Positions 8,563 to 16,023 of a DNA stretch of 64,000 nucleotides are shown piece by piece (within the stretch, counting starts at the first letter, position 1; every line of letters starts with the position of its first letter). Source of the DNA: Streptomyces chartreusis NRRL 3882. Lineage in GTDB: Bacteria; Actinomycetota; Actinomycetes; Streptomycetales; Streptomycetaceae. The position numbers and the translations under genes are program-made. The stretch lies in NCBI RefSeq assembly GCF_900236475.1, contig NZ_LT963352.1, positions 4,046,501 to 4,110,500 of the forward strand, given 5' to 3'. The notes under the pieces were generated by a model. The model was not told the DNA's origin, searched no databases, and was given only the letters and a program-made list of their open reading frames with translations.

Positions 8563-8569
8563 TCAATAC

Positions 8570-8704
8570 ACCGCAGCCGCCCTCGTGGCCGGTGTTCAAC
8601 GCGGCCAGCAGATGCACCACTTCTGGTCCGCGGACCTCGCCCACGACCAGCCGGTCTGGCCGCATCCGCAGCGCCTGGCGCACCAGGTCCTCGAGCGTGA
8701 CGAG
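8570..8704 (-). pseudogene. tadA: tadA/cpaF secretion ATPase, internal fragment (45 codons)
   Basis: An isolated 135-bp piece of tadA between two mobile elements. On the minus strand it reads LVTLEDLVRQALRMRPDR, then LVVGEVRGPEVVHLLAALN (Walker B box and following helix) and ends TGHEGGCG. It is exactly 45 codons, fits between the 5' fragment ending EGAG at 38656 and the 3' fragment starting TVHANA at 3232, and keeps the frame. Host sequence ends abruptly on both sides. It cannot be expressed usefully, but it proves that two insertions occurred at two separate sites in the same gene. Confidence 0.92.
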
Positions 8705-9157
8705 GCGCGAATTAGGAACAGTTCACCTGTCTCACTTGTGGATCTGTCTCATCGGCACCGTTCAACACCTGAGCGGATGACGCTCGGGACAGCTCACTGA
8801 GGTGTCTCACAAGCTTTACCGTTTCTTGATCAGAGCTTCCAGCATCGCAGGCGGCCAGGTGCAGGCCGATCGTGACCTTCAAGTCGACGCTCTCCCCCCA
8901 AAGCCCCGCCGTTCGCAGAGCCGCAGCTGTCCCTGCCGCCGCTGGCGTACAACTGCCGCGATACGGGACAGCCGGGGCGGTCGCGAGAGCGGCCGCATGG
9001 ACGGGCACGACGCTGCTTCGTGCGCTGCAGGTCACGAGAAGCGAGGGACCCGGCTCGAGTATTCGCTGTGGACGGTGGATGCATACCCCGCGGCCGACTG
9101 AGCTGCCCGGGCATACAGTCCGGATCCGATCGGTGCCCATTATTCACTCAGTACATA
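8705..9157. other. Left end of element 2, no gene recognised
   Basis: About 450 bp with the TGTCTCA repeats in the first 105 bp. I see no reading frame with convincing coding bias or family resemblance in the remainder; it may hold the left recombination site and the PadR gene promoter. The sequence attcactcagtacataatg just upstream of the PadR start could be its own operator, but no clear dyad is present. Confidence 0.5.
8728..8809 (+). repeat. Subterminal direct repeats TGTCTCA, left end of element 2
   Basis: Three copies of TGTCTCA at 8728-8734, 8745-8751 and 8803-8809. Inverted copies occur at the right end (38573-38579 and 38622-38628, with a variant TGAGATA at 38630-38636). Repeated short sites in opposite orientation at the two ends are typical recombinase binding sites. 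Confidence 0.6.
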
Positions 9158-9940
9158 ATGCTCGCCATGAGCACCCGCCACGTCCTGCTGGGCCTGCTGG
9201 CCGACGGGCCGAGCCATGGCTACAACCTCAAGCGACGCCACGACGAACGGTTCCCCCAGGCCCGCTCGCTGGCGTACGGGCAGGTCTACACGACCCTCCA
9301 GCGCCTCGTCCGGGACGGCCTCGCCGAGATCGAGGGGACCGACTCGGACGGCGGCCCGGAGCGGACGAAGTACCGCGCCACGGACGAGGGGACACGTGAA
9401 CTGTCCCGCTGGGCCGGGGAGATCACGCCGCCAGCGCCCGTCGTGGCGAACGAGATCTTAGCCAAGGTCGTCGTGGCGATCCTCTCGGGCGGCGACCCGG
9501 CCGCGTACCTGAGCGCCCAGCGCGCCGCCCACATGGAGCGGATGCGGGAGCTCACCGCAGTCAAGGCCGCCAAGGGCGCGGACCTGGCGACCGTGCTCTC
9601 CGCGGACTACGCCCTCAACCACCTCGACGCCGACCTCCGATGGGTGAACACCACAACGGCCTGGCTCACCGCCCTGACCGCGGAGGTCGACACAGCAGGA
9701 GCTTGGAACAATCGAGCACCGGCTCTTCTCGCACATCGCCATGAGCTGGCTTGGTCGCCGCTGACCAACCATGAAGCCATCGTCCATTCGAGCGTCACCG
9801 GAGCAACCATCGACCACCCGGAGATGGCAGCCCTGCCACTGACCTGTTATGCCTTCCAGGGCGACTGGACTATGCCCTGCACTCCCAGCCAGCCTGGCCT
9901 ATCCCGGCGCGAATCCCGCAGACACCGACGCCGGCGATAG
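9158..9940 (+). CDS. PadR-family transcriptional regulator with altered C-terminus
   Basis: Residues 4-85 are a PadR winged helix (STRHVLLGLLADGPSHGYNL, then YTTLQRLVRDGLAEIEG), followed by the usual Vir_act_alpha_C dimerisation helices up to about residue 180 (NHLDADLRWVNTTTAWLTAL). PadR proteins of this kind normally end there. Here the frame continues for about 80 more residues (NHEAIVHSSVTGATIDHPEM, LTCYAFQGDWTM), which look like the ligand-binding tail of MmyB-like XRE regulators, ending in a basic stretch. This suggests a deletion that fused two neighbouring regulator genes; inference. Start at 9158 or, equally likely, ATG at 9167. A PadR repressor usually controls a nearby transporter; none remains directly adjacent. 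Confidence 0.75.
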   Translation: MLAMSTRHVLLGLLADGPSHGYNLKRRHDERFPQARSLAYGQVYTTLQRLVRDGLAEIEGTDSDGGPERTKYRATDEGTRELSRWAGEITPPAPVVANEILAKVVVAILSGGDPAAYLSAQRAAHMERMRELTAVKAAKGADLATVLSADYALNHLDADLRWVNTTTAWLTALTAEVDTAGAWNNRAPALLAHRHELAWSPLTNHEAIVHSSVTGATIDHPEMAALPLTCYAFQGDWTMPCTPSQPGLSRRESRRHRRRR

Positions 9941-10903
9941 GACCGGACTCTGCTGTCCGGGCCCGTACTGACTGGGATGTCCACTGAGCTGGACGACCTG
10001 ACCCAGACCCTGGCACCGGACGGCGACAGCGGACGCAGCACCTACAGCTCGCCTTCCCGGACCAGGTCCTAGCCCACTCACCTGCGCTACAACCTGGCCG
10101 CGTCCTCGGCGAGACCAACACTTCCGAAGCCGCGACGGCGGTACCAAACCAGGGCACTTCCTCCTCCGGGCAGCGGCTCCTACGAAAACCCAGGCAAGAA
10201 CTACAACGCGCCGGCTCTGCTGCCCTCGTGGGACCACCTGAGTGCGAAACCCTGTCCGACAGCCTCATCGCCCACGCACTACACCGCGAAGACGCAGTCA
10301 TACAAGCCGCTTCCCCGGACTTATGTCCTCAACAGTGGCCGTTCACGCTCGGCGACATTTGAGGGTATTCGCCATGTGATGCATGCTCGCCCGCCCACTT
10401 CCTTGCGCATCCTCACGGCGAAGCTCTAACTCGACGACCCACCGACGCCGTGCGCCTCAGCTCAATCCCCAGACCGGTTGCCTTGCTACGGCCTCACGTC
10501 TCTCCGTCAGCCGAGTAGGCCCTGAGATGGCTCAATTTCAGCCAGATCGGTAGCGAGCTGCAAGGTCCACCGACAGGGACGCCTGCACATTGGATGTCGA
10601 CATCCAAGCGGGCGGATAAATCGGACACCGAAAGCGTTATCTGTACGAAACAAGGAACGGGAAGGCTTGCTTCCGGCTCATTCTCCCAGGGTCGACACGA
10701 TGATGACACCGTGAGGTTGACACAAAATCGTCACTACTCGGTTGAGGTTCATTGACATCTTTTACACGTCTCACATAACCTCCTGAGCGCTCAATGCCTT
10801 GGACTGGAGTTCGAAGCAAAGAGTGAGGAGCCACACAAGAGGGGGAACGGCCTCCGGCAAAATTGCGCCATCCCCTCATTCCCGCGACCAGAGAAAGGTT
10901 AGG
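9941..10903. other. Gap of about 960 bp with no recognisable gene
   Basis: Neither strand shows a long frame with actinomycete codon bias, and no motif is recognised. Base composition drops toward the right, into the low-GC cassette. The segment after the PadR gene is probably decayed coding DNA left by a deletion. The last 150 bp must contain the promoter for the first secreted-peptide gene. Confidence 0.5.
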
Positions 10904-11236
10904 ATGAAACAGAAGGCATTCAGAACCAATGTGGCCAAGGCCGTCAGTATCGGCATTCTCGGACTCGCTGCCATCGGTTTGAACGCACCGACTGCCACAG
11001 CAAGCGGAAGCAGCGGCAAGGTGAACAACTGCTGGTCCGGTTGGGGCAGCACCAGCTTCTGGGGAAAGTGTGAAAGGGCCGCTGTGGCCGGCGACTACCA
11101 GGTCCACGCTGACTGCAATAACGAGCCGGACATCTGGACCGGCTGGTACTACCTGTACAAGGGTTACATCGGGCAATGGACCACCGGCGCCTGCATATTC
11201 AAGGTGAACAGCGGCAAGGTGCTCTACACCAACTAG
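10904..11236 (+). CDS. Secreted four-cysteine protein A
   Basis: A 110-aa preprotein. Residues 1-34 form a Sec signal peptide (MKQKAFRTNVAKAV, hydrophobic core SIGILGLAAIGL, cleavage near TATAS). The mature part is about 76 residues with four cysteines spaced C-x12-C-x14-C-x25-C and the conserved blocks STSFWGKC, AGDYQ, CNNEP, KGYIG and FKVNS. The spacing is identical in the second secreted protein at 13456, so two disulfides are likely. A purine-rich ribosome site (gagaaagg) lies before ATG 10904. It is followed by an ABC-2-like membrane protein. I do not recognise a named family; candidates are a secreted toxin/bacteriocin, a protease inhibitor or a signal. Codon use is atypical for the host. 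Confidence 0.8.
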   Translation: MKQKAFRTNVAKAVSIGILGLAAIGLNAPTATASGSSGKVNNCWSGWGSTSFWGKCERAAVAGDYQVHADCNNEPDIWTGWYYLYKGYIGQWTTGACIFKVNSGKVLYTN

Positions 11237-11356
11237 GCAAAAAGGCGCAACCCGCAATTCAGGAACCGCTGACTATAGGCGGGTGCCACTGCCAAGGGTT
11301 CACTGGCACCCGCCCTAGTTGAACAGAACATGATATCTCCGGCAGCAGTAGGGATT

Positions 11357-12607
11357 ATGAAGGTCTACTGGATTGAGGTAAGACGCTCTCCACTGGTCTG
11401 GTGCCTTCCTTTATTGCTTCTCGTTGAGTTCGCATCTGTCTTCGGACGTAGCCAGTGGTGGATCGGCGTCTGGCCTCAAGCCAGCGCGGCGGCTCAGATA
11501 CCAGCCATATTCTTCGCTCCAGCCTTTTCAGCCGCAGCCGCATGGTCCGTAAACAGGAGCCTTAGAACTGGCATGCTAGAGCAGAGAAGAAACTCAGCTC
11601 AGCCCTTGTGGAAGTTGGACCTGATCCACTTCCTCGCCACGTTGACTCATGGTATAGCCGTATATACTATCGGAATAGTAGCGGCAGCCCTAGTCACCTT
11701 TCCTGACGCCGGCCGCGGATTCCTGTGGCCAAGCTACCTACTGTTGGGGGCCGCCACGATAACGGCCTGTGCTGCCGTCGGACACATAGTAGGACGGCTG
11801 ACTAATTCACCTTTTGCGGCACCTGTTATTTGTGGCTTGGCCACCTTTGTTGGGCTCGGAAGCCTGGGAAAATCACTGGGCCTATTCGTCCTTTCAGGCT
11901 CTCCGGCTTACGAAGTACCCTCAAAGGCCCTGGCGCCACGCATTGTGTTGGCTGCCGTTCTCGTCGCGATCGCCGTGTTAGCGCCCTCCTTGTTCAAGCC
12001 CACGACGCTTTGGTCACCCAAAGGGGATCAACGCCTAGTAATCGGCATGGGGTTTGTCGGAGCCGTAATAACAACTATGGTGCTCATTTCGATGTCAGGC
12101 CCCATCCAAGCCCCAAGATCGGCGTCCGTCGACCCACTCTGCTCGCAAGGGGCACCAAAGGTCTGCGTATGGCCGGAAGATAAAAAGTACTTAAACGAGC
12201 TGGCCGCAATGGCACAAAGGTTAGACGAAATCCCCCAAGACTGGATAACCGTTCCCCGCGCCATGTATGAGCGCGGGCTACGCAAACCTTCAGAAAAGAC
12301 AGCGAACGACTTTGAGGTCCTCGAAGGGAATTTCTGGTTCGTCTCGCCCAATATGGCCGGATCTGTCATGGAGTTGTCACTCCACGTCCAGTGCCCTGAG
12401 GACGAAGCAGTAGGCTTGGCTATACGAGAGCTTGAGGCATGGCTTGAGGTTCGGGCCAACAACAACCAGCCAAGGCGCGGCATATACGGTGGCCCACCGG
12501 GCGTAGACTACAACATGCTCTCCCGGGTTGCGGCTGCCACTGAAGCAGAGCAAAAGACCTGGGTGGATAACAGGCTCCGAGCCACCCGAAAGACTTCTTG
12601 TGACTAG
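11357..12607 (+). CDS. ABC-2-like membrane protein A with extracytoplasmic domain
   Basis: A 416-aa integral membrane protein. Six or so hydrophobic segments occupy residues 10-250, beginning RRSPLVWCLPLLLLVEFASV, then WWIGVWPQASAAAQIPAIFF. After the last segment an extracytoplasmic domain of about 155 residues begins with PLCSQGAPKVCVWPEDKKYL (two cysteines) and includes helical stretches. It is paralogous over its whole length to the protein encoded at 14645, which directly follows an ABC ATPase, so this is probably an ABC permease lacking its own ATPase. ATG 11357 is chosen because the paralogue begins at the equivalent MKIYLIELRRSP. It contains TTA codons at 11411 and 11978, implying bldA-dependent translation. 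Confidence 0.8.
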   Translation: MKVYWIEVRRSPLVWCLPLLLLVEFASVFGRSQWWIGVWPQASAAAQIPAIFFAPAFSAAAAWSVNRSLRTGMLEQRRNSAQPLWKLDLIHFLATLTHGIAVYTIGIVAAALVTFPDAGRGFLWPSYLLLGAATITACAAVGHIVGRLTNSPFAAPVICGLATFVGLGSLGKSLGLFVLSGSPAYEVPSKALAPRIVLAAVLVAIAVLAPSLFKPTTLWSPKGDQRLVIGMGFVGAVITTMVLISMSGPIQAPRSASVDPLCSQGAPKVCVWPEDKKYLNELAAMAQRLDEIPQDWITVPRAMYERGLRKPSEKTANDFEVLEGNFWFVSPNMAGSVMELSLHVQCPEDEAVGLAIRELEAWLEVRANNNQPRRGIYGGPPGVDYNMLSRVAAATEAEQKTWVDNRLRATRKTSCD

Positions 12608-13265
12608 TGCAATTAGCCCCGAAAAGGCATATCTGGCCACTCATAGAGTACGCGCCCTAGGGCTGGCTATTGCCCTGGCGGTCGTAGCTAATTCTCTATT
12701 TGGCGCTGCACAGATGAGCCTTCCATCAGCGTGGGGCGTCGTCGACATCCCCTTTCGCCGTGTCGTGCCAGTGATCTACGCGTCACTTATCGTGGGGAGC
12801 CTGCACAGCGCCATGGCTATGTTCGAGGCTATGGGCGGCGATTCACTTCATCGCATGACTAAACGGTACTTGGCAGTGACGGCAATACTAGTAACCGCTG
12901 TCGTTGGCGCTTCTGAGCTTATCTTCTACAGTCAAGAGTCAGCCATGCGGTCAGTCCGGTCGCTACTTGTCTGGATTGGCATTGCCCTCATATCGGGCCG
13001 GCTCCTAGGTTGGAAGCTGTCCTGGGTTCTTCCAGTTTCTACGATCTTTCCCCTCATCTATTATGGATCTGGTCCTTTGGGTCACGTCTACTGGTGGGAC
13101 TGGACTTCTCGCCCTCCTGGAGATATGCCTAGTTGGGGATTGGTCCCACTTAGCCTGGGGATAGGCATCTCTGCTCTGCAGTACACACGTTGGCACGGCT
13201 ACCGACTTCGCCACTTCGCTAGGCCACGCACCTCGACTAAATTCCCTGTTTCTCGCAATCGTTAA
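12600..13265 (+). CDS. Six-TM membrane protein of the peptide/ABC cassette
   Basis: A 221-aa protein starting with GTG at 12600, overlapping the end of the preceding membrane-protein gene by 8 bases. Six hydrophobic segments can be traced (ALGLAIALAVVANSLFGA; VVPVIYASLIVGSLHSAM; LAVTAILVTAVVGASEL; LLVWIGIALISGR; WVLPVSTIFPLIYY; WGLVPLSLGIGISALQY). This size and layout fit a second permease subunit or an immunity protein. No enzymatic motif is visible. Overlap with the upstream gene implies translational coupling. It is a single copy with no counterpart after the second permease. Function unknown. Confidence 0.75.
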   Translation: MTSAISPEKAYLATHRVRALGLAIALAVVANSLFGAAQMSLPSAWGVVDIPFRRVVPVIYASLIVGSLHSAMAMFEAMGGDSLHRMTKRYLAVTAILVTAVVGASELIFYSQESAMRSVRSLLVWIGIALISGRLLGWKLSWVLPVSTIFPLIYYGSGPLGHVYWWDWTSRPPGDMPSWGLVPLSLGIGISALQYTRWHGYRLRHFARPRTSTKFPVSRNR

Positions 13266-13455
13266 GAGATCCTCTGTCTTAAGTCACTGAAAAATTTTCG
13301 ATGAGGTTGTAGCTGAATGCGCCTCATGTGAATTAAGCTCTTCGGTGGGGGGACTCAATTACGCACCAAGCGCTGGTTCGCATGAAATAGAATGCGTGAA
13401 CGGCCTAGATGTGCACCTCCCATTCTCCGGTCGAATCCCAGAAGGAAGGTTAACA

Positions 13456-13806
13456 GTGGAGAACATCAAGACTCCGGTACTGAGGCGCATCTCCTCAAAA
13501 ATCGGAGGGGCCGTGGCCATCGGAGCCCTGGCCTCGATGGCAGTACTTACGGCGTCTCCCATGGCGAACGCGGCTAACGAGCCGAACTGGACGAATGGAT
13601 GCAGAGGGTACTGGTACACCACATCCTTCCATGGCTACTGCTCGTCCGTGACCCGAGCTGGTGACTTCCAGCTGTTTGGCGGCTGCAACAACGAGCCTAA
13701 CTACTACGGCAAGTGGATAGAGCTCTCCAGAGGGTACAGTGGAAAGTTCGATGCGGACGAATGCACCTTCAAGGTAAATTCCGCCTCGGTCTTCTACTCC
13801 AACTAG
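13456..13806 (+). CDS. Secreted four-cysteine protein B
   Basis: A 116-aa preprotein starting with GTG at 13456 after a good ribosome site (gaaggaagg). The signal peptide spans about residues 1-39 (hydrophobic core GGAVAIGALASMAVLTA, cleavage after MANA). The mature part has C-x12-C-x14-C-x25-C, identical to protein A, with shared blocks TTSFHGYC, AGDFQ, CNNEP, RGYSG, FKVNS and a terminal Tyr-x-Asn. Identity to protein A is moderate, so the pair are diverged paralogues rather than a recent duplication. It heads the second half of the cassette (ABC ATPase, permease B, glycosyltransferase). A two-component secreted peptide is possible; no family name can be given. Confidence 0.8.
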   Translation: MENIKTPVLRRISSKIGGAVAIGALASMAVLTASPMANAANEPNWTNGCRGYWYTTSFHGYCSSVTRAGDFQLFGGCNNEPNYYGKWIELSRGYSGKFDADECTFKVNSASVFYSN

Positions 13807-13880
13807 CTCGGATGGTGTAGAAAGAGCGGTAGTCAGCGGCGTCCTCGGCCCGAAGGTCGGGGGCGCCTACTCTCTGTTGG

Positions 13881-14648
13881 ATGGAGACGGTAGTGGAGAT
13901 CGTTGCCCGGGCGTCTGGTCTGGTTCAGGGCTATGGTCAGCGCCCTGTCATCGACGGGCTTGATATCGAAATCTCCACGGGGGTTCTGGGATTACTGGGG
14001 CCCAATGGAGCGGGCAAGACCACGTTGCTTCGAACCCTGGCTTCAGTGGCACCCCCCGTCGCCGGCAGAATTGAAGTACTCGGCCAATCCGTGGAGTCCG
14101 AGTCCACTGCACGACGCGTGCGCCGTGATATTGGCTACCTTCCTCAGGACTTCGGTTACTACCCCAACTTCTCGGTGTATGACTTCGTCCGCTACTGTGC
14201 ATGGCTTCGCGAGGTACCTAAGAAAGAAGCAGACGCAGCAACTCGCCATGCCGTAGCTTCGGTAGGCCTTGAGAAGCAATCAAAGGCAAAGATGAAGTCC
14301 CTTTCTGGCGGGATGCTCAGGCGTGCAGGAATCGCCACTGCAATCGTGGGATCGCCGAAGCTGGTATTGCTCGATGAGCCCACGGTGGGCCTCGACCCGG
14401 CACAGCGCCTTGAATTCAGAGGACTCATCCGCTCTCTGCAGGACACGGCTATCGTACTCAGTACTCACCTGGTAGAGGACGTAGCAGCGATCTGCGACGA
14501 CACCGCGGTAATGAGTGATGGCCGTTTCCTGTTTCGCGGTGTTCCTGACGAACTCGTCGCACTAGCCAATCCCGACGCTCCTGGCGACAGCGCATTGGAA
14601 CGCGGGTACATGACCGTTCTGAACTCGAACGGGATGCCGGTAGCGTGA
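13881..14648 (+). CDS. ABC transporter ATP-binding protein
   Basis: A 255-aa nucleotide-binding subunit. Walker A is GLLGPNGAGKTTLL (about residues 37-50), the signature is SLSGGMLRRAGIA, Walker B is LVLLDEPTVGLDP and the H-loop is STHLVEDVA. This is the DrrA/CcmA-like class that partners ABC-2 membrane proteins. The following permease B starts with GTG in a 4-base overlap, so they form one unit. It probably also serves permease A, which has no ATPase of its own. Whether it exports the secreted proteins (which already have Sec signals) or confers immunity is unknown; the latter fits bacteriocin-type loci. TTA codon at 13992. Confidence 0.88.
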   Translation: METVVEIVARASGLVQGYGQRPVIDGLDIEISTGVLGLLGPNGAGKTTLLRTLASVAPPVAGRIEVLGQSVESESTARRVRRDIGYLPQDFGYYPNFSVYDFVRYCAWLREVPKKEADAATRHAVASVGLEKQSKAKMKSLSGGMLRRAGIATAIVGSPKLVLLDEPTVGLDPAQRLEFRGLIRSLQDTAIVLSTHLVEDVAAICDDTAVMSDGRFLFRGVPDELVALANPDAPGDSALERGYMTVLNSNGMPVA

Positions 14649-15913
14649 AAATCTATCTCATTGAACTTCGCCGCTCGCCATTGCTCCTCTGCCTCCCCCT
14701 TTTGGTCCTAGTTGACCTAGCAGCCGTCTTTGGGAGGAGCCATTATTGGATCGGAGTGTGGCCACAGGCCAGTGCAGCCGCTCAGATTCCCGCAATCTTC
14801 TTCGCTCCAGCCTTTGCTGGAGCAGCAGCATGGGCCGTTAGTAGGTCACTGCAGCGGGGCGTGTGGGAGCAGCGTTATGCCGCAGCTCGTACAAGCTGGC
14901 ATATGGAGGCTGTGCAGTTCGCAGCGACGCTCACATATGGGTTGCTGGCCTACACCCTTGGTGCGGTTGCCGCTGCGATTGTGAGCGTACCAACGGCCGG
15001 CCCTGGGTTTCTGTGGCCTAGTTATCTTCTTCTAGGATTTTCTGTCATTACGCTTTGTGCCGCATTAGGCCATCTGGTGGGACGTTGGTCGCGCTCGATC
15101 TTTATGGCTCCCGTGATCTGCGCCCTCGGTTGTTTCGTCGCTATCGGGGCAATTGGCAGCCCGAGAGGTTTGGGTCTGTTTGTTCTTTCGGGTGAACCTA
15201 ATGTCGTAGTCAATACCTGGCCACTGGTAGCTCGCATTTCTCTGGCCACCGCTTTGCTGTTTGCGGCAATCGTTCTCCCTGATCGCCAGAAGCGTCAGCG
15301 GTTTCGCTGGCCACAGACGTTCGGCGCCAGAGTTGCCGCGAGTTGCGCAGGTTTTGCAGTTTTGGTTGCCTTCAGTTCTCTGATCTTTGCTGGGCCCATC
15401 CGCGTGGACCGGGCGGCTACAGATAGTCCTCTCTGCTCGACGAGTAGTCCACGCGTGTGTATCTGGCCCGAAGATCGAAAGTATCTTCCAGAACTCACGG
15501 CTATGGCCGAGCGACTGGATGCTGTTCCTCAGAAGTGGCTGAACTTGCCGGACACCTTCTATCAAAGCGGGTTGCGCCCTGACCCCCGCTATATCCCTAT
15601 CGATTTTTCATTCTCCGAAGGGCAACTGTGGTTTGCTGCACCGAACTTCGCCGGTGTTGTGATTCAGCGTTCGATCACAGACAAGTGTGAAGAGCGGTCG
15701 CGGGTATCTGCGCAGAAGTACAGCGACGCCATCCTGCAACTTGACTTGTGGCTAGAGTTCCGCCTAATGGGGTCAAGCAAGTTGAGCATCAACAGTACTC
15801 TGAGTGACGCTCAACTCTCTGAACCGCAGCGGATTGTTCAAGCTTCGGAAGGCGAACAAGCGAGTTGGGTTGATAAGCAGCTGAAGGTCATTCATAACCT
15901 TCCATGCCAGTAG
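14645..15913 (+). CDS. ABC-2-like membrane protein B with extracytoplasmic domain
   Basis: A 422-aa paralogue of the protein at 11357. The first transmembrane block is nearly the same (CLPLLVLVDLAAVFGRS, then WIGVWPQASAAAQIPAIFF), six hydrophobic segments follow to about residue 255, and the extracytoplasmic domain starts PLCSTSSPRVCIWPEDRKYL with the same two cysteines. It starts with GTG overlapping the ATPase stop, so it is the cognate permease. The outer domain is unusual for ABC-2 permeases and could bind the secreted protein or a cell-wall component. I recall a similar domain under a DUF name in Streptomyces transporters but cannot confirm it. Confidence 0.82.
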   Translation: MKIYLIELRRSPLLLCLPLLVLVDLAAVFGRSHYWIGVWPQASAAAQIPAIFFAPAFAGAAAWAVSRSLQRGVWEQRYAAARTSWHMEAVQFAATLTYGLLAYTLGAVAAAIVSVPTAGPGFLWPSYLLLGFSVITLCAALGHLVGRWSRSIFMAPVICALGCFVAIGAIGSPRGLGLFVLSGEPNVVVNTWPLVARISLATALLFAAIVLPDRQKRQRFRWPQTFGARVAASCAGFAVLVAFSSLIFAGPIRVDRAATDSPLCSTSSPRVCIWPEDRKYLPELTAMAERLDAVPQKWLNLPDTFYQSGLRPDPRYIPIDFSFSEGQLWFAAPNFAGVVIQRSITDKCEERSRVSAQKYSDAILQLDLWLEFRLMGSSKLSINSTLSDAQLSEPQRIVQASEGEQASWVDKQLKVIHNLPCQ

Positions 15914-16023
15914 GCTCAGGCCGCCTTCCCGATGCGACGGTTTGCGTTCCCGCAACTTCCATTGCCTGATCTTCACTTGTAAGGTTTCGAAGGGTTAGCC
16001 ACCCTCAACAGGAGGCAATCTCC

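Larger units (their letters stand above)
3233..8569. mobile_element. Element 1: Tn554-like site-specific transposon inserted in tadA
   Basis: The boundaries are set by tadA itself: host coding sequence stops after 3232 (GGT|) and resumes at 8570 (|ACC on the plus strand), and removing this interval rejoins TGC-GGT-ACC-GTG in frame. The 5,337-bp insert carries an 8-bp inverted repeat, CTGAACTA at 3240-3247 and TAGTTCAG at 8555-8562, each 7 bp inside its end. The terminal 7-mers (tccttct and tcaatac) differ, as expected for recombinases that exchange a variable core without target duplication. Two overlapping tyrosine recombinases sit at the right end and two cargo genes at the left, the layout of Tn554 relatives. 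Exact core boundaries could shift by a few bases. Confidence 0.85.

Noticed and set aside
8570..8704. Idea that the 135-bp tadA piece has foreign codon use and was carried in by an element
   Set aside because: Only 6 of 45 codons end in A or T, similar to parts of the flanking tadA fragments; not significant.
8860..9150. Overlapping frames on both strands just inside the left border of element 2
   Set aside because: No coding bias or similarity; probably chance frames around the recombination site.
13425..13445. tRNA-like T-loop sequence ggtcgaatccc
   Set aside because: No acceptor stem, anticodon arm or CCA context around it; it lies in the leader of the secreted protein B gene.
10904..13806. 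Assignment of the secreted proteins to the lactococcin 972 family
   Set aside because: The gene order (secreted peptide, membrane protein, ABC ATPase) is similar, but the conserved cysteines and CNNEP block do not resemble lactococcin 972, which I recall as lacking cysteine.
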